A stretch of 7,454 nucleotides of DNA from an uncultured Eubacteriales bacterium (GCA_900546685.1 UREB01000081.1:1-7454); one strand, 5' to 3'. Positions 1 to 6,663 are shown, counted from the stretch's first letter. The notes: generated by a model from the letters alone, not told the origin. Translations and numbers: made by a program.

Positions 1-14
1 TGCTCTTCCGATCT
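1..14. other. Illumina adapter remnant (non-biological)
   Basis: Bases 1-14 read TGCTCTTCCGATCT, identical to the last 14 bases of the Illumina TruSeq read-2 adapter; the leading T fits the read-2 form rather than the read-1 form, which has C there. Translated in the mreB frame these bases give L-F-R-S just before C-M-I-V-D-I-G-G-G, whereas MreB proteins normally carry an E-P-x-G type stretch at this point, so they do not look like gene sequence. They most likely remain from an untrimmed read at a contig end. Confidence 0.93.
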
Positions 15-593
15 TGCATGATCGTGGACATTGGCGGAGGAACGGCAGAGGTAGCGACGATTTCGCTTGGCGGCATTGTGGCGGCAAAATCCGTGCGTTG
101 CGGAGGCAATAAGATCGATCAGGCGATTTCCGATTATGTGCGCCGCGTATACAACATGATGGTAGGGGAGCGCACGGCAGAGCAGATCAAAATCAATATC
201 GGCAATGTATACCAAGAGGAGGAAGAGCGGTATATGGAGATCCGGGGACGTGACCTGGTAAATGGCCTTCCTTGTACAGCAACGATCAGCAGTGCAGAAA
301 TCAGAGAGGCACTGAGGGAGCCTGCACAAACCATTGTAACAGCGGTAAAACAAGCCCTGGAGCAAACCCCGCCGGAACTGTCCGGGGATATAATGGAGAC
401 AGGCATTGTATTGTCTGGAGGCACCTCCGCCTTAAGGGGATTGGATCGTTTGATTAGTTTGGAAACGGGGATGCCAGTACGGTTGGCAGACGACCACATG
501 GAATGCGTGGTCAAAGGAACAAGTATGGTTATAGACGGCGCGGCGGCCATCTATCCCAAGACCACACCTTCGGTAACGGAGTCGGCCGGATGA
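15..593 (+). CDS. mreB: Rod shape-determining protein MreB, C-terminal part (5' end missing)
   Basis: MreB is the bacterial actin homologue that polymerises with ATP under the membrane and orients side-wall synthesis. The 192 visible codons are roughly the last 55-60% of a protein usually about 335-345 residues long. The fragment opens with the phosphate-2 loop (DIGGGTAEVA), followed by GGNKIDQAI, the GERTAEQIKINIG helix, GRDLVNGLP, TPPEL, and the adenosine-binding motif in GIVLSGGTSALRGLD, then CVVKGT near the end. The ATG at 18 is an internal Met, not the start: it lies directly before the phosphate-2 loop, which in complete MreB is far from the N-terminus, and the preceding bases are adapter. 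The adenosine loop reads SGGTSALRG where MreB more often has TGGGALLRG. Mbl or MreBH paralogues cannot be excluded from the fragment alone, but adjacency to mreC favours MreB. The gene ends with TGA 104 nt before mreC. Confidence 0.95.
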   Translation, partial: CMIVDIGGGTAEVATISLGGIVAAKSVRCGGNKIDQAISDYVRRVYNMMVGERTAEQIKINIGNVYQEEEERYMEIRGRDLVNGLPCTATISSAEIREALREPAQTIVTAVKQALEQTPPELSGDIMETGIVLSGGTSALRGLDRLISLETGMPVRLADDHMECVVKGTSMVIDGAAAIYPKTTPSVTESAG

Positions 594-601
594 ATCCATA
601 T

Positions 602-629
602 TTCAAATTCGTAATATTTATGCTATACT
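602..629 (+). promoter_or_regulatory. Candidate sigma-A promoter with extended -10, driving mreC onward
   Basis: A -35-like TTCAAA (602-607, 4 of 6 matches to TTGACA) is separated by 16 bp from a -10 TATACT (624-629, 5 of 6 matches to TATAAT). The -10 is preceded by TG at 621-622, giving the extended -10 form TGcTATACT. The predicted start of transcription is near 636, leaving a leader of about 60 nt before mreC. It begins only a few bases after the mreB stop, suggesting that mreC-mreD-mrdA-rodA can be transcribed independently of mreB. This is a prediction from motif match only. Confidence 0.6.
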
Positions 630-643
630 TACAGGGGAACTGA

Positions 644-662
644 GGGAGATCCTTGGATCCCC
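644..662 (+). promoter_or_regulatory. Small hairpin in the mreC leader, possible weak terminator or attenuator
   Basis: GGG-a-GATC (644-651) can pair with GATC-CCC (656-662), with a 4-nt loop and one bulged A. It is followed by a pyrimidine-rich run (TTCTATTTTCT, 663-673) that is a poor but not absent U-tract. It could end some mreB transcripts, or act on transcripts from the promoter just upstream. The stem is short and imperfect, so a chance structure is possible. Confidence 0.3.
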
Positions 663-696
663 TTCTATTTTCTAAAAATTTGCAAGAGGGACAAGT

Positions 697-1623
697 ATGC
701 GTCTTTTTAATAATAAACCGCTGTTGATTACCATCGTGATTACAATCATTTTGGTATTGTTGCTATTCATCATTCCAGGCGGCGCGAAGATTTCTGGTGT
801 GGAAAGTGTACCGGGAGGCGTGGCTGCAGGTGCGCAAAGCTTTTTAAGCAGGGTGACGAACAGTGTCGGCTCATTTTTCTCCAATTTGTTTGGAGGGAAC
901 AGCATAGAGCAGGAGAATGAACAGCTTAAAGAAGAACTGATACAGGCCCAGCAAAAAATTCAGGGCATGAGCGAATTGGAGGCAGAAAATCAACGCCTAC
1001 AATCCTTGCTAAATTATGTAGAGCGTACGCCGGAGTACTCTTACATCACCGCGCGCGTTACCGCCAAGGATCCAGGGTACTATTTTGATGTTTTTGTCGT
1101 CAATGCCGGGTTTAACAATGGAGTAGAGGTCAACGATGCGGTAATTACGCCAGACGGCTTGGTGGGACGTGTGACGGAAGTAGGAGGTACATGGTCCAAA
1201 GTGATGGCGATCATTGATTCCAGAAGCTCTGTATCAGCTACGGTAGAGCGTACCAGGGACAATGGGATCATCAACGGGATAGACCAGTCGGAAGGTTCGT
1301 CAGGACTTTGTGAGATGGCTTTCCTGCCGCTGGAAGCAGAACTGCTACCGGGCGACAGTGTCATTACAAATGGGCTGGGGGGCCTTTTCCCCAAAGGCAT
1401 CATCATAGGCCAAGTGGTTGAGGTATCAGAAGAGGCGGGCAGCACGGGCAAAACAGTGCGCATCAAGCCAGCTGTGGACTTTTTGCATCTGGAAGAGGTA
1501 CTGATTGTAAAAGAGAAGACAACAGAAGGGAATGAGGGCGACGCGGTAACGGCAACCCCCTCCGCAACCCCTTCGGCTCAGCCTTCTGTCACACCTACCG
1601 CTACACCGCAGGAGACGCAGTGA
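697..1623 (+). CDS. mreC: Rod shape-determining protein MreC
   Basis: MreC is a bitopic membrane protein of the elongasome; its extracytoplasmic beta domains bind PBP2 and are thought to activate it. The 308-residue product has a short cytoplasmic N-terminus, one transmembrane helix (about residues 8-27, ending in IIPGG), a Gly/Ser linker, a coiled coil at about 68-107 (EQENEQLKEELIQAQQ and onward), and the two-barrel MreC domain at about 115-273, with typical segments ARVTAKDPGYYF, VNAGFNNGV, PDGLVGRVTEV, VMAIIDSRSSV, GDSVITNGLGGLFPKGI and VDFLHLEEVLIV. After this comes a Thr/Pro/Ser-rich tail (275-308) with a repeated A-T-P-S pattern, likely flexible on the outer surface. The ATG at 697 has a good ribosome binding site, AAGAGGG at 684-690, 6 nt upstream. 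Its stop overlaps the mreD start by one base, implying translational coupling. Confidence 0.97.
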   Translation: MRLFNNKPLLITIVITIILVLLLFIIPGGAKISGVESVPGGVAAGAQSFLSRVTNSVGSFFSNLFGGNSIEQENEQLKEELIQAQQKIQGMSELEAENQRLQSLLNYVERTPEYSYITARVTAKDPGYYFDVFVVNAGFNNGVEVNDAVITPDGLVGRVTEVGGTWSKVMAIIDSRSSVSATVERTRDNGIINGIDQSEGSSGLCEMAFLPLEAELLPGDSVITNGLGGLFPKGIIIGQVVEVSEEAGSTGKTVRIKPAVDFLHLEEVLIVKEKTTEGNEGDAVTATPSATPSAQPSVTPTATPQETQ

Positions 1624-2144
1624 TGGCTAAAAAAATCATACTGTTTTTCCTGATTGTTTTGACCGTTGGCCTTGACAGCACTTTGATCCCGAGCTTTGCG
1701 GTTTGGGATATACAGATTAATTTGACGCTGTGCGTCGTCGTGGCGCTGGGTATTGTTTTTGGGCCAATGACCGGCACAATAACGGGGCTTTTAGCAGGCT
1801 ATATCATGGATTTGCTTTTTGGCCCTGCGCGCGGATTTTATATGTTGATTTATATGTTGGTCGGTTATATATCGACTACCATTTTTTCCAAGGGTTTACA
1901 GGACAGCCTAGTATTATATAGCTTGTTTGTAGGCTGTACATATGTGGTCAAAGAACTGGCCACAATGCTGCTCACATTGCTAATGGGGGTAAATGTGGGC
2001 AGTGTGCCAACGCTGTTGGTGCGGTATATTTTGCCGTCAGCGGTGTTGACGGGGTTGGTAGGATATGTGGTGTATCGTTTGATCCGTGCTATGGCGCAGC
2101 TCAATGTGATGCGCAACCGCAAGAAAAAGACAGGGCTTGGTTGA
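1623..2144 (+). CDS. mreD: Rod shape-determining protein MreD
   Basis: MreD is an integral membrane partner of MreC in the elongasome. The 173-residue product is almost wholly hydrophobic, with about five to six membrane segments (near residues 5-23, 33-49, 51-67, 72-88, 98-121 and 132-154) and a short basic tail (RNRKKK). The segment GLLAGYIMDLLFGPARGFYM (56-74) is the most recognisable MreD signature. I chose ATG 1623 because AGGAG at 1610-1614 sits 8 nt before it and because it overlaps the mreC stop in TGATG. An in-frame GTG at 1620 would add one residue but leaves only 5 nt to the ribosome binding site. That ribosome binding site lies inside the mreC coding sequence, so translation of the two is probably coupled. 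Confidence 0.95.
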   Translation: MAKKIILFFLIVLTVGLDSTLIPSFAVWDIQINLTLCVVVALGIVFGPMTGTITGLLAGYIMDLLFGPARGFYMLIYMLVGYISTTIFSKGLQDSLVLYSLFVGCTYVVKELATMLLTLLMGVNVGSVPTLLVRYILPSAVLTGLVGYVVYRLIRAMAQLNVMRNRKKKTGLG

Positions 2145-2172
2145 CGGTTAAACACGGAAGAGGGGCTGTTGT

Positions 2173-4626
2173 GTGGGTAACAACTTACGGCAAATTCACC
2201 GGTTATTGTGGATTATTTTGGCGGCGTTGATTTTTTTAATGGCAAGCCATTTTAATCTGGCAATTATACAGGGAGAAAAATATTCTGAAAGAAGCATAGA
2301 AAATAGGACGAGGACAATCTCGGTGATGGGTAGCCGCGGGCGTATATTGGATACGAACGGGGTTCCTTTGGCGTACGACAAAACCAGTTATAACATTAAC
2401 TTTTATCGAGATCCCTACCAAACGGGGGAAAAGTGGCGTGCCATCTATACCAATATCATTATGGAAACCATAGAGATATTGGAGAAAAATGGGAATAAAG
2501 TCATCGATGAACTGTCCATACAAAAGGATGAAAACGGCGAGCTTACCTATTATTGGGGCGGTATTACCGATGAAGATGCAATCAAAAGAAGAAAAGAGCT
2601 TTGGTGTGGTAATATGACCATTTCCGAGGATGCCACTGCAGAAGAGGCCTTTAATACGCTGCGGCAGCGTTATATGATCCCGGATGATGTGGATTATGAG
2701 ATGGCCCATAAAGTGCTCTCGATTTGGCAAGAGGTACAAAACCTTGCTTTCAAGAGTTATGTGCCCGTTACCATCGCACAGGATGTGGATGCAAACTCCG
2801 TGGCGGAAATTACAACACGAAGTACTGAATTGATAGGTATGAGCGCTGAGCAAAGCTATACGCGTGTGTATCCAAAGAATACGACAGCGGCGCATATTGT
2901 AGGATATATGGGGAAAGTATATTCAGAAGAGGAATTGGCAGAGCTGGAGGAAAAAGGGTATAGCACCGATGCGACGGTAGGGGTTTCCGGCGTAGAAGCA
3001 ACGATGGAAGAGCAGCTTAGCGCTGCCATCGGTACGCGGGTAGGCAAACAAAAGGCGGAGGTAAACAGCCGAGGCAAGGTAACGAGAATATTGGAAAGCA
3101 CAGAGCCGCAATCTGGCAACGATGTTATGCTGACCATAGACTACGAGCTCCAACAAAAGCTGGAAAGCGCGCTGGAAAACAATATCAAGATCATTCGGCA
3201 AGAGCAGGAGAAGCTCTATAATCAAAACTATGCCAAATACGAGGAAAAAGAGCAGGATAGGGGCGGTACAAAAACCAAGTTTGCCTCTATGGGCGCTGCC
3301 ATTGTAATGGATGTAAATACCGGCAATGTTCTTGCCGTGGCAAGTTATCCATCGTTTGATCCCAATATGTTTATCGGAGGGATCAGCGAAGCGGATTACC
3401 AAGCGCTGAATGATCCGGATACGGCGCCGCTGTTCAATAAAGCCATTTCCAGCGCTTCAGAGCCTGGCTCTATCTTTAAGCCTGTGACTGGCTATGCCGC
3501 ATTGATGGAAGGCGTGATTACGCCGGAAGAGACCATCGACTGTCAAGATGAATATACACCTGCTGTGCAACAAGGTAAGGCACCTGGTTGTTGGACAGAC
3601 TATCCTCAAAATCATCAGGGCGAGAATATTGTAAAGGCATTGAAAGATAGTTGTAACTATTATTTTTATACCGTATCTGACAGGATGGGTATAGACAAGC
3701 TGACAAAGTGGGCAGATACGTTCGGGCTATCCTCTAAAACGGGCATTGAACTGCCCGGCGAAGTGACCAGCCATGTGGCCAACCAGCAGGTATTGTATGA
3801 TAATACCAAAGAAATCAACGGCGGACAGCTCAACAGCAAGCCGTATCTGGTACGGTTATCTGTGGAAAAGCAGCTGAAAAAGTATGGGTTGATGCGCGGC
3901 GTTACCTATACGGATGAACAGGTGGAGCGCTGTGCTACCAGGATCGTACAGTTGGTGGGTACCTCTACCAATATTGGTCCGCAGATACGTTCCATCATGC
4001 GCGAGGAATTGGATATTCCAGAATCTACCTCCTATGCCAGGAGATGGCATCAGGAAATCAACTCTATCCTATACGAGATTACGTGGAACAGGGTCCAAAC
4101 TATTTTGACGGGCATCGGGCAGAGCGTTACGGCGGTTACGCCAATCGCGGTTGCAAGATATATTTCAGCTATTGCAAACGGCGGCAATGTCTATGAAGCA
4201 AGTATCATCAAAAAGGTTGTTGCGCCGGATGGAAGCACAGTGGAGCAAAATGATCCGAAGGTTGTAAGCACACTGGGAGATACCAAAGGATACCTTGAAT
4301 ACATCAAAGAAGGGATGCATGAGGTAGTATCGGCAGAGGACGGTGGTACGGCAGCGGATATCTTTACAGGCTTTGAGTATACCAGCGACATAGCTGCTAA
4401 GACAGGGACTGCACAGGTCAGTCAAATTGACTTGGAAAACTCTGCATGGTTTGTGGCATTTACTCCCTTTGAGCAAGCAGAGATTGCTGTCGTCGTATTT
4501 ATTCCCAATGGATATGCTGGCTCTATGGCGGGTTATACGGCTAGGGACATCATTCAATTCTATCGGGACAGACAAAAACAGCAAACCAATACCACGGTGA
4601 CAACGCCGGGCGGTATGGTCGAATAG
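2173..4626 (+). CDS. mrdA: Class B penicillin-binding protein 2, elongasome transpeptidase
   Basis: This is a monofunctional D,D-transpeptidase that cross-links peptidoglycan; between mreD and rodA it is almost certainly the elongation PBP2, RodA's partner, rather than FtsI or SpoVD. The 817-residue product has a short cytoplasmic N-terminus, one membrane anchor (about 11-31), a PBP dimer/pedestal domain (about 45-300, including GSRGRILDTNGVPLA at 53-67 and YPKNTTAAHIVGY at 233-245), and a transpeptidase domain from about 370. All active-site motifs are present: SIFK with nucleophile Ser433 and Lys436, SCN at 493-495, and KTGT at 743-746. It is longer than Escherichia coli PBP2 (633 residues) partly because of an unusual mostly helical insertion at about 531-645, between GIELPGE and the GIGQS segment. 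The start is GTG, with GGAAGAGGGG at 2156-2165 spaced 7 nt. No PASTA domains are seen, which argues against a SpoVD or division PBP. The gap to mreD is 28 nt. Confidence 0.94.
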   Translation: MGNNLRQIHRLLWIILAALIFLMASHFNLAIIQGEKYSERSIENRTRTISVMGSRGRILDTNGVPLAYDKTSYNINFYRDPYQTGEKWRAIYTNIIMETIEILEKNGNKVIDELSIQKDENGELTYYWGGITDEDAIKRRKELWCGNMTISEDATAEEAFNTLRQRYMIPDDVDYEMAHKVLSIWQEVQNLAFKSYVPVTIAQDVDANSVAEITTRSTELIGMSAEQSYTRVYPKNTTAAHIVGYMGKVYSEEELAELEEKGYSTDATVGVSGVEATMEEQLSAAIGTRVGKQKAEVNSRGKVTRILESTEPQSGNDVMLTIDYELQQKLESALENNIKIIRQEQEKLYNQNYAKYEEKEQDRGGTKTKFASMGAAIVMDVNTGNVLAVASYPSFDPNMFIGGISEADYQALNDPDTAPLFNKAISSASEPGSIFKPVTGYAALMEGVITPEETIDCQDEYTPAVQQGKAPGCWTDYPQNHQGENIVKALKDSCNYYFYTVSDRMGIDKLTKWADTFGLSSKTGIELPGEVTSHVANQQVLYDNTKEINGGQLNSKPYLVRLSVEKQLKKYGLMRGVTYTDEQVERCATRIVQLVGTSTNIGPQIRSIMREELDIPESTSYARRWHQEINSILYEITWNRVQTILTGIGQSVTAVTPIAVARYISAIANGGNVYEASIIKKVVAPDGSTVEQNDPKVVSTLGDTKGYLEYIKEGMHEVVSAEDGGTAADIFTGFEYTSDIAAKTGTAQVSQIDLENSAWFVAFTPFEQAEIAVVVFIPNGYAGSMAGYTARDIIQFYRDRQKQQTNTTVTTPGGMVE

Positions 4627-4639
4627 AAAAGAGGCACCT

Positions 4640-5776
4640 ATGGCGAAGTTACTAGATAGATCCGGGTGGAAGAAAATAGATTGGCTGCTCATTGCCAACA
4701 TTGTGGCGCTTGTGATTGTGGGGCTTATTAGCATAACGGCAGCTACGGCCGATCCGGCAACGGGGGAAGAGGTTACCCTAGCGGATAAGATTGCAAACCT
4801 AAACTTTTCTACGGTATGGCGTCAATGCGTTTGGTTTTTGGTGGGTATAGTAGCTATGGTGGCTGCTTTTAGCATAGACTATAATTATCTCAAAGAGATT
4901 ACCCCCATCATTTATTGGATCAATATCATTATTTTGTTGTTACTGTTTGTACTGGCGACAGCGACAAATAATACGGTAAGTTGGTATAAATTCGGCAATA
5001 TTGGCTTTCAGCCCAGCGAATTGGCGAAGATCTCAACGATTTTAATGCTGTCCAGAGCTTTGGCTGCACGTTCAGGCGACGAGAAGATTACTTCGTTTCG
5101 GGAGTTTTTCCATTTGGTAAAATATGCGGTCATTCCCTTTGTACTGATCGCAGTACAGCCGGACTTGGGGACGGCTATGGTGGTAGCATGTATCACCATT
5201 GGGATATTCTTTGTGGCCCGTGTAGATAAAAAGATCGTTTTGTCCTGCATTGGGGCGGTGGCAGCGATTCTTCCGGTTGCATGGCTGTTTATGAAAGATT
5301 ATCAGCGAAACCGTATCCTTGTGTTTTTTGGCCTCGCGCAAGACTCTGCCAGCCAATACAATGTTAACATGTCTAAAATGGCCATTGGCAATGGCCAGCT
5401 GACGGGCAACGGACTATTTGGCACAGGCGGTATGAGCCAGCTGAATTGGGTGCCGGTAAAAGAATCCGACTTCATTTTTGCCGTAACAGGGGAGACCTTT
5501 GGATTTATCGGCGGATTGATCGTGGTGCTTTTATTTGGGCTACTGTTGTGGAGAACGATTTCCATAGCGCTTCGATCACGCGATAAATATGCCATGTATG
5601 TGGTTGTGGGTGTGGCCTGTATGATCTTTGCGCATGTGTTTGAAAACATTGGCATGGCTATGGGTGTTATGCCTGTTACTGGTATCCCGCTTCCGTTCAT
5701 CAGCTATGGCGGCTCTAATATGCTGACCAATATGCTGGCTTACGGCATTGTTTTGAATATTGCGACCAAGTGGTAG
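4640..5776 (+). CDS. rodA: SEDS peptidoglycan polymerase RodA
   Basis: RodA is the SEDS-family glycosyltransferase that polymerises lipid II into glycan strands together with PBP2. The 378-residue product is a polytopic membrane protein, probably with ten membrane segments. Family landmarks are WYKFGNIGFQPSELAK (115-130), QPDLGTA (173-179), the essential-Asp segment ESDFIFAVTGE (275-285, with Asp277 matching the catalytic Asp of RodA proteins), and the C-terminal SEDS signature from NIGM to ISYGGS (336-359). The start ATG is 13 nt after the PBP2 stop, with AAAAGAGG (4627-4634) 5 nt upstream, so the two partners are co-transcribed. FtsW and SpoVE belong to the same family and are hard to separate by sequence alone; the neighbours decide for RodA. 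A strong terminator follows directly, making this the last gene of the elongasome operon. Confidence 0.94.
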   Translation: MAKLLDRSGWKKIDWLLIANIVALVIVGLISITAATADPATGEEVTLADKIANLNFSTVWRQCVWFLVGIVAMVAAFSIDYNYLKEITPIIYWINIIILLLLFVLATATNNTVSWYKFGNIGFQPSELAKISTILMLSRALAARSGDEKITSFREFFHLVKYAVIPFVLIAVQPDLGTAMVVACITIGIFFVARVDKKIVLSCIGAVAAILPVAWLFMKDYQRNRILVFFGLAQDSASQYNVNMSKMAIGNGQLTGNGLFGTGGMSQLNWVPVKESDFIFAVTGETFGFIGGLIVVLLFGLLLWRTISIALRSRDKYAMYVVVGVACMIFAHVFENIGMAMGVMPVTGIPLPFISYGGSNMLTNMLAYGIVLNIATKW

Positions 5777-5786
5777 TGCATATATG

Positions 5787-5816
5787 AAAAAAAGAGCCTG
5801 TTCAGGCTCTTTTTTT
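5787..5816 (+). terminator. Intrinsic terminator after rodA
   Basis: GAGCCT (5794-5799) pairs with AGGCTC (5804-5809) around a 4-nt loop, GTTC. The stem is extended by seven A:T pairs between the A-run at 5787-5793 and the T-run at 5810-5816, which also serves as the U-tract. It starts 10 nt after the rodA stop. The symmetric A and T runs mean it could also work on the opposite strand, but no minus-strand gene is seen nearby. It separates the cell-shape operon from the sporulation genes. Confidence 0.93.
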
Positions 5817-5819
5817 GTT

Positions 5820-5846
5820 CTATTTTACACGGATTCCACATACATA
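5820..5846 (+). promoter_or_regulatory. Candidate sigma-E-type promoter for the spoIVFA/spoIVFB-like pair
   Basis: CATACA at 5839-5844 matches the core of the Bacillus subtilis sigma-E -10 consensus (CATACAnT; the last position here is A, not T). Twelve bases upstream is a weak -35-like CTATTTT (5820-5826), a shorter spacing than usual for sigma-E. A start near 5853 would give a leader of about 27 nt containing the ribosome binding site. In B. subtilis the spoIVF operon is sigma-E dependent, which fits. I saw no convincing sigma-A promoter in this gap. Motif-level evidence only. Confidence 0.4.
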
Positions 5847-5879
5847 TAGCCAAGAGGATGTATAGGAAGAGGTGTCATA

Positions 5880-6662
5880 ATGGATCAAAAGCCGAACAAA
5901 GCCACATTCGTATCAAGGGATGTGCAGTCTTCTGCACAGCTACACATAGGACAAACAGAACCGCAGGAAAAACAACAGGCTCCTCTTTTTTTTGACAGAG
6001 AGGCTGTACGTAAGCGACATACACGCACATACAGGTCATCATTTCATGCGCAGAGAACAAAAAGACCGTATCGAAAACAGACGACAAAAGGAACATCTAC
6101 TTATAAAAGCCGTGCAATCCGCCGTATAGCAATCTGCTGTGCCATAGCAATTGGATGTGTGGGCCTGAAATACATAAAGCTTCCGTTTGCTGAGCAGGCA
6201 ACAGATTTTTTGAAAAACGCCTTTACCTATGATTTGGATATCGAAGAATCGATTGGCAAGCTGCATTTTGTAGAAAAGATTTTTCCGGATGTGAAGGCTG
6301 TGTTTGGAGACAGGCAACAATTCAGCTATCCTGTTTCCGGAGCTATCATCCAAAAATTTGGAGAGGATGGCAAGGAGTATATCCAATTTCAGGCTGAGCC
6401 CAAAGCAGAGGTGGTATGTGCGCTGGATGGGCAGGTTGAAAAAAGGGGAATCAATGATACCCTGGGAAAGTACCTAAAGATTCGTCATGCAAATAATCTG
6501 ACCACCGTCTATTATGGGATGGAGGAATCCCCTTTGGCGGAGGGGGCAGAGGTAACGCAGGGGCAGGCGCTGGGAACGCTGGGCGATAATGGATTATTGT
6601 GTTTCCAGGTATTGTCCGGTGATGCGGCGCAAGACCCGCAGAAGTATTTGGGGGTCAAATAA
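5880..6662 (+). CDS. spoIVFA: SpoIVFA-like membrane protein with degenerate M23 (LytM) domain
   Basis: In Bacillus subtilis SpoIVFA is a membrane regulator that holds the protease SpoIVFB inactive until a signal arrives from the forespore. This 260-residue product has nearly the same length as that protein (264). It has a hydrophilic, strongly basic N-terminal region (Lys/Arg-rich at 43-82), one membrane helix (about 83-99, Cys/Ile/Ala-rich), and a C-terminal M23-type beta domain (about 148-258: YPVSGAIIQKFG, ALDGQV, GKYLKIRH, TTVYYGM, VTQGQALGTLGDNG). The zinc ligands of active M23 peptidases are missing: the final HxHFE-type motif reads LLCFQV and no His replaces the others, so it is probably not an enzyme. 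The start has AGGAAGAGGTG at 5864-5874, 5 nt upstream. The next gene begins one base after its stop. Without that neighbour it would only be callable as an M23-fold protein; the pairing makes SpoIVFA likely. Confidence 0.78.
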   Translation: MDQKPNKATFVSRDVQSSAQLHIGQTEPQEKQQAPLFFDREAVRKRHTRTYRSSFHAQRTKRPYRKQTTKGTSTYKSRAIRRIAICCAIAIGCVGLKYIKLPFAEQATDFLKNAFTYDLDIEESIGKLHFVEKIFPDVKAVFGDRQQFSYPVSGAIIQKFGEDGKEYIQFQAEPKAEVVCALDGQVEKRGINDTLGKYLKIRHANNLTTVYYGMEESPLAEGAEVTQGQALGTLGDNGLLCFQVLSGDAAQDPQKYLGVK

Positions 6663-6663
6663 G

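Noticed and set aside
18..20. ATG as the start of a short 191-residue protein
   Set aside because: It is an internal Met of MreB next to adapter sequence; true MreB starts lie well over 100 residues upstream.
1620..1622. GTG as the mreD start
   Set aside because: The ATG three bases later has better spacing from AGGAG (8 nt) and is the usual TGATG overlap form.
2236..2895. Long open frame on the minus strand opposite the PBP2 gene (219 codons)
   Set aside because: It lies wholly antisense to a clear gene, has no ribosome binding site or family features, and has the composition expected of a reverse-strand shadow.
4165..4734. Minus-strand frame spanning the PBP2/rodA junction (189 codons)
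   Set aside because: It overlaps two firmly identified genes and shows no recognisable motif.
5815..5846. Sigma-A promoter before the SpoIVFA-like gene (TTGTTC as -35, TACATA as -10)
   Set aside because: The -10 matches only 3 of 6 positions and the spacing is about 20 bp, so it is weaker than the sigma-E reading.
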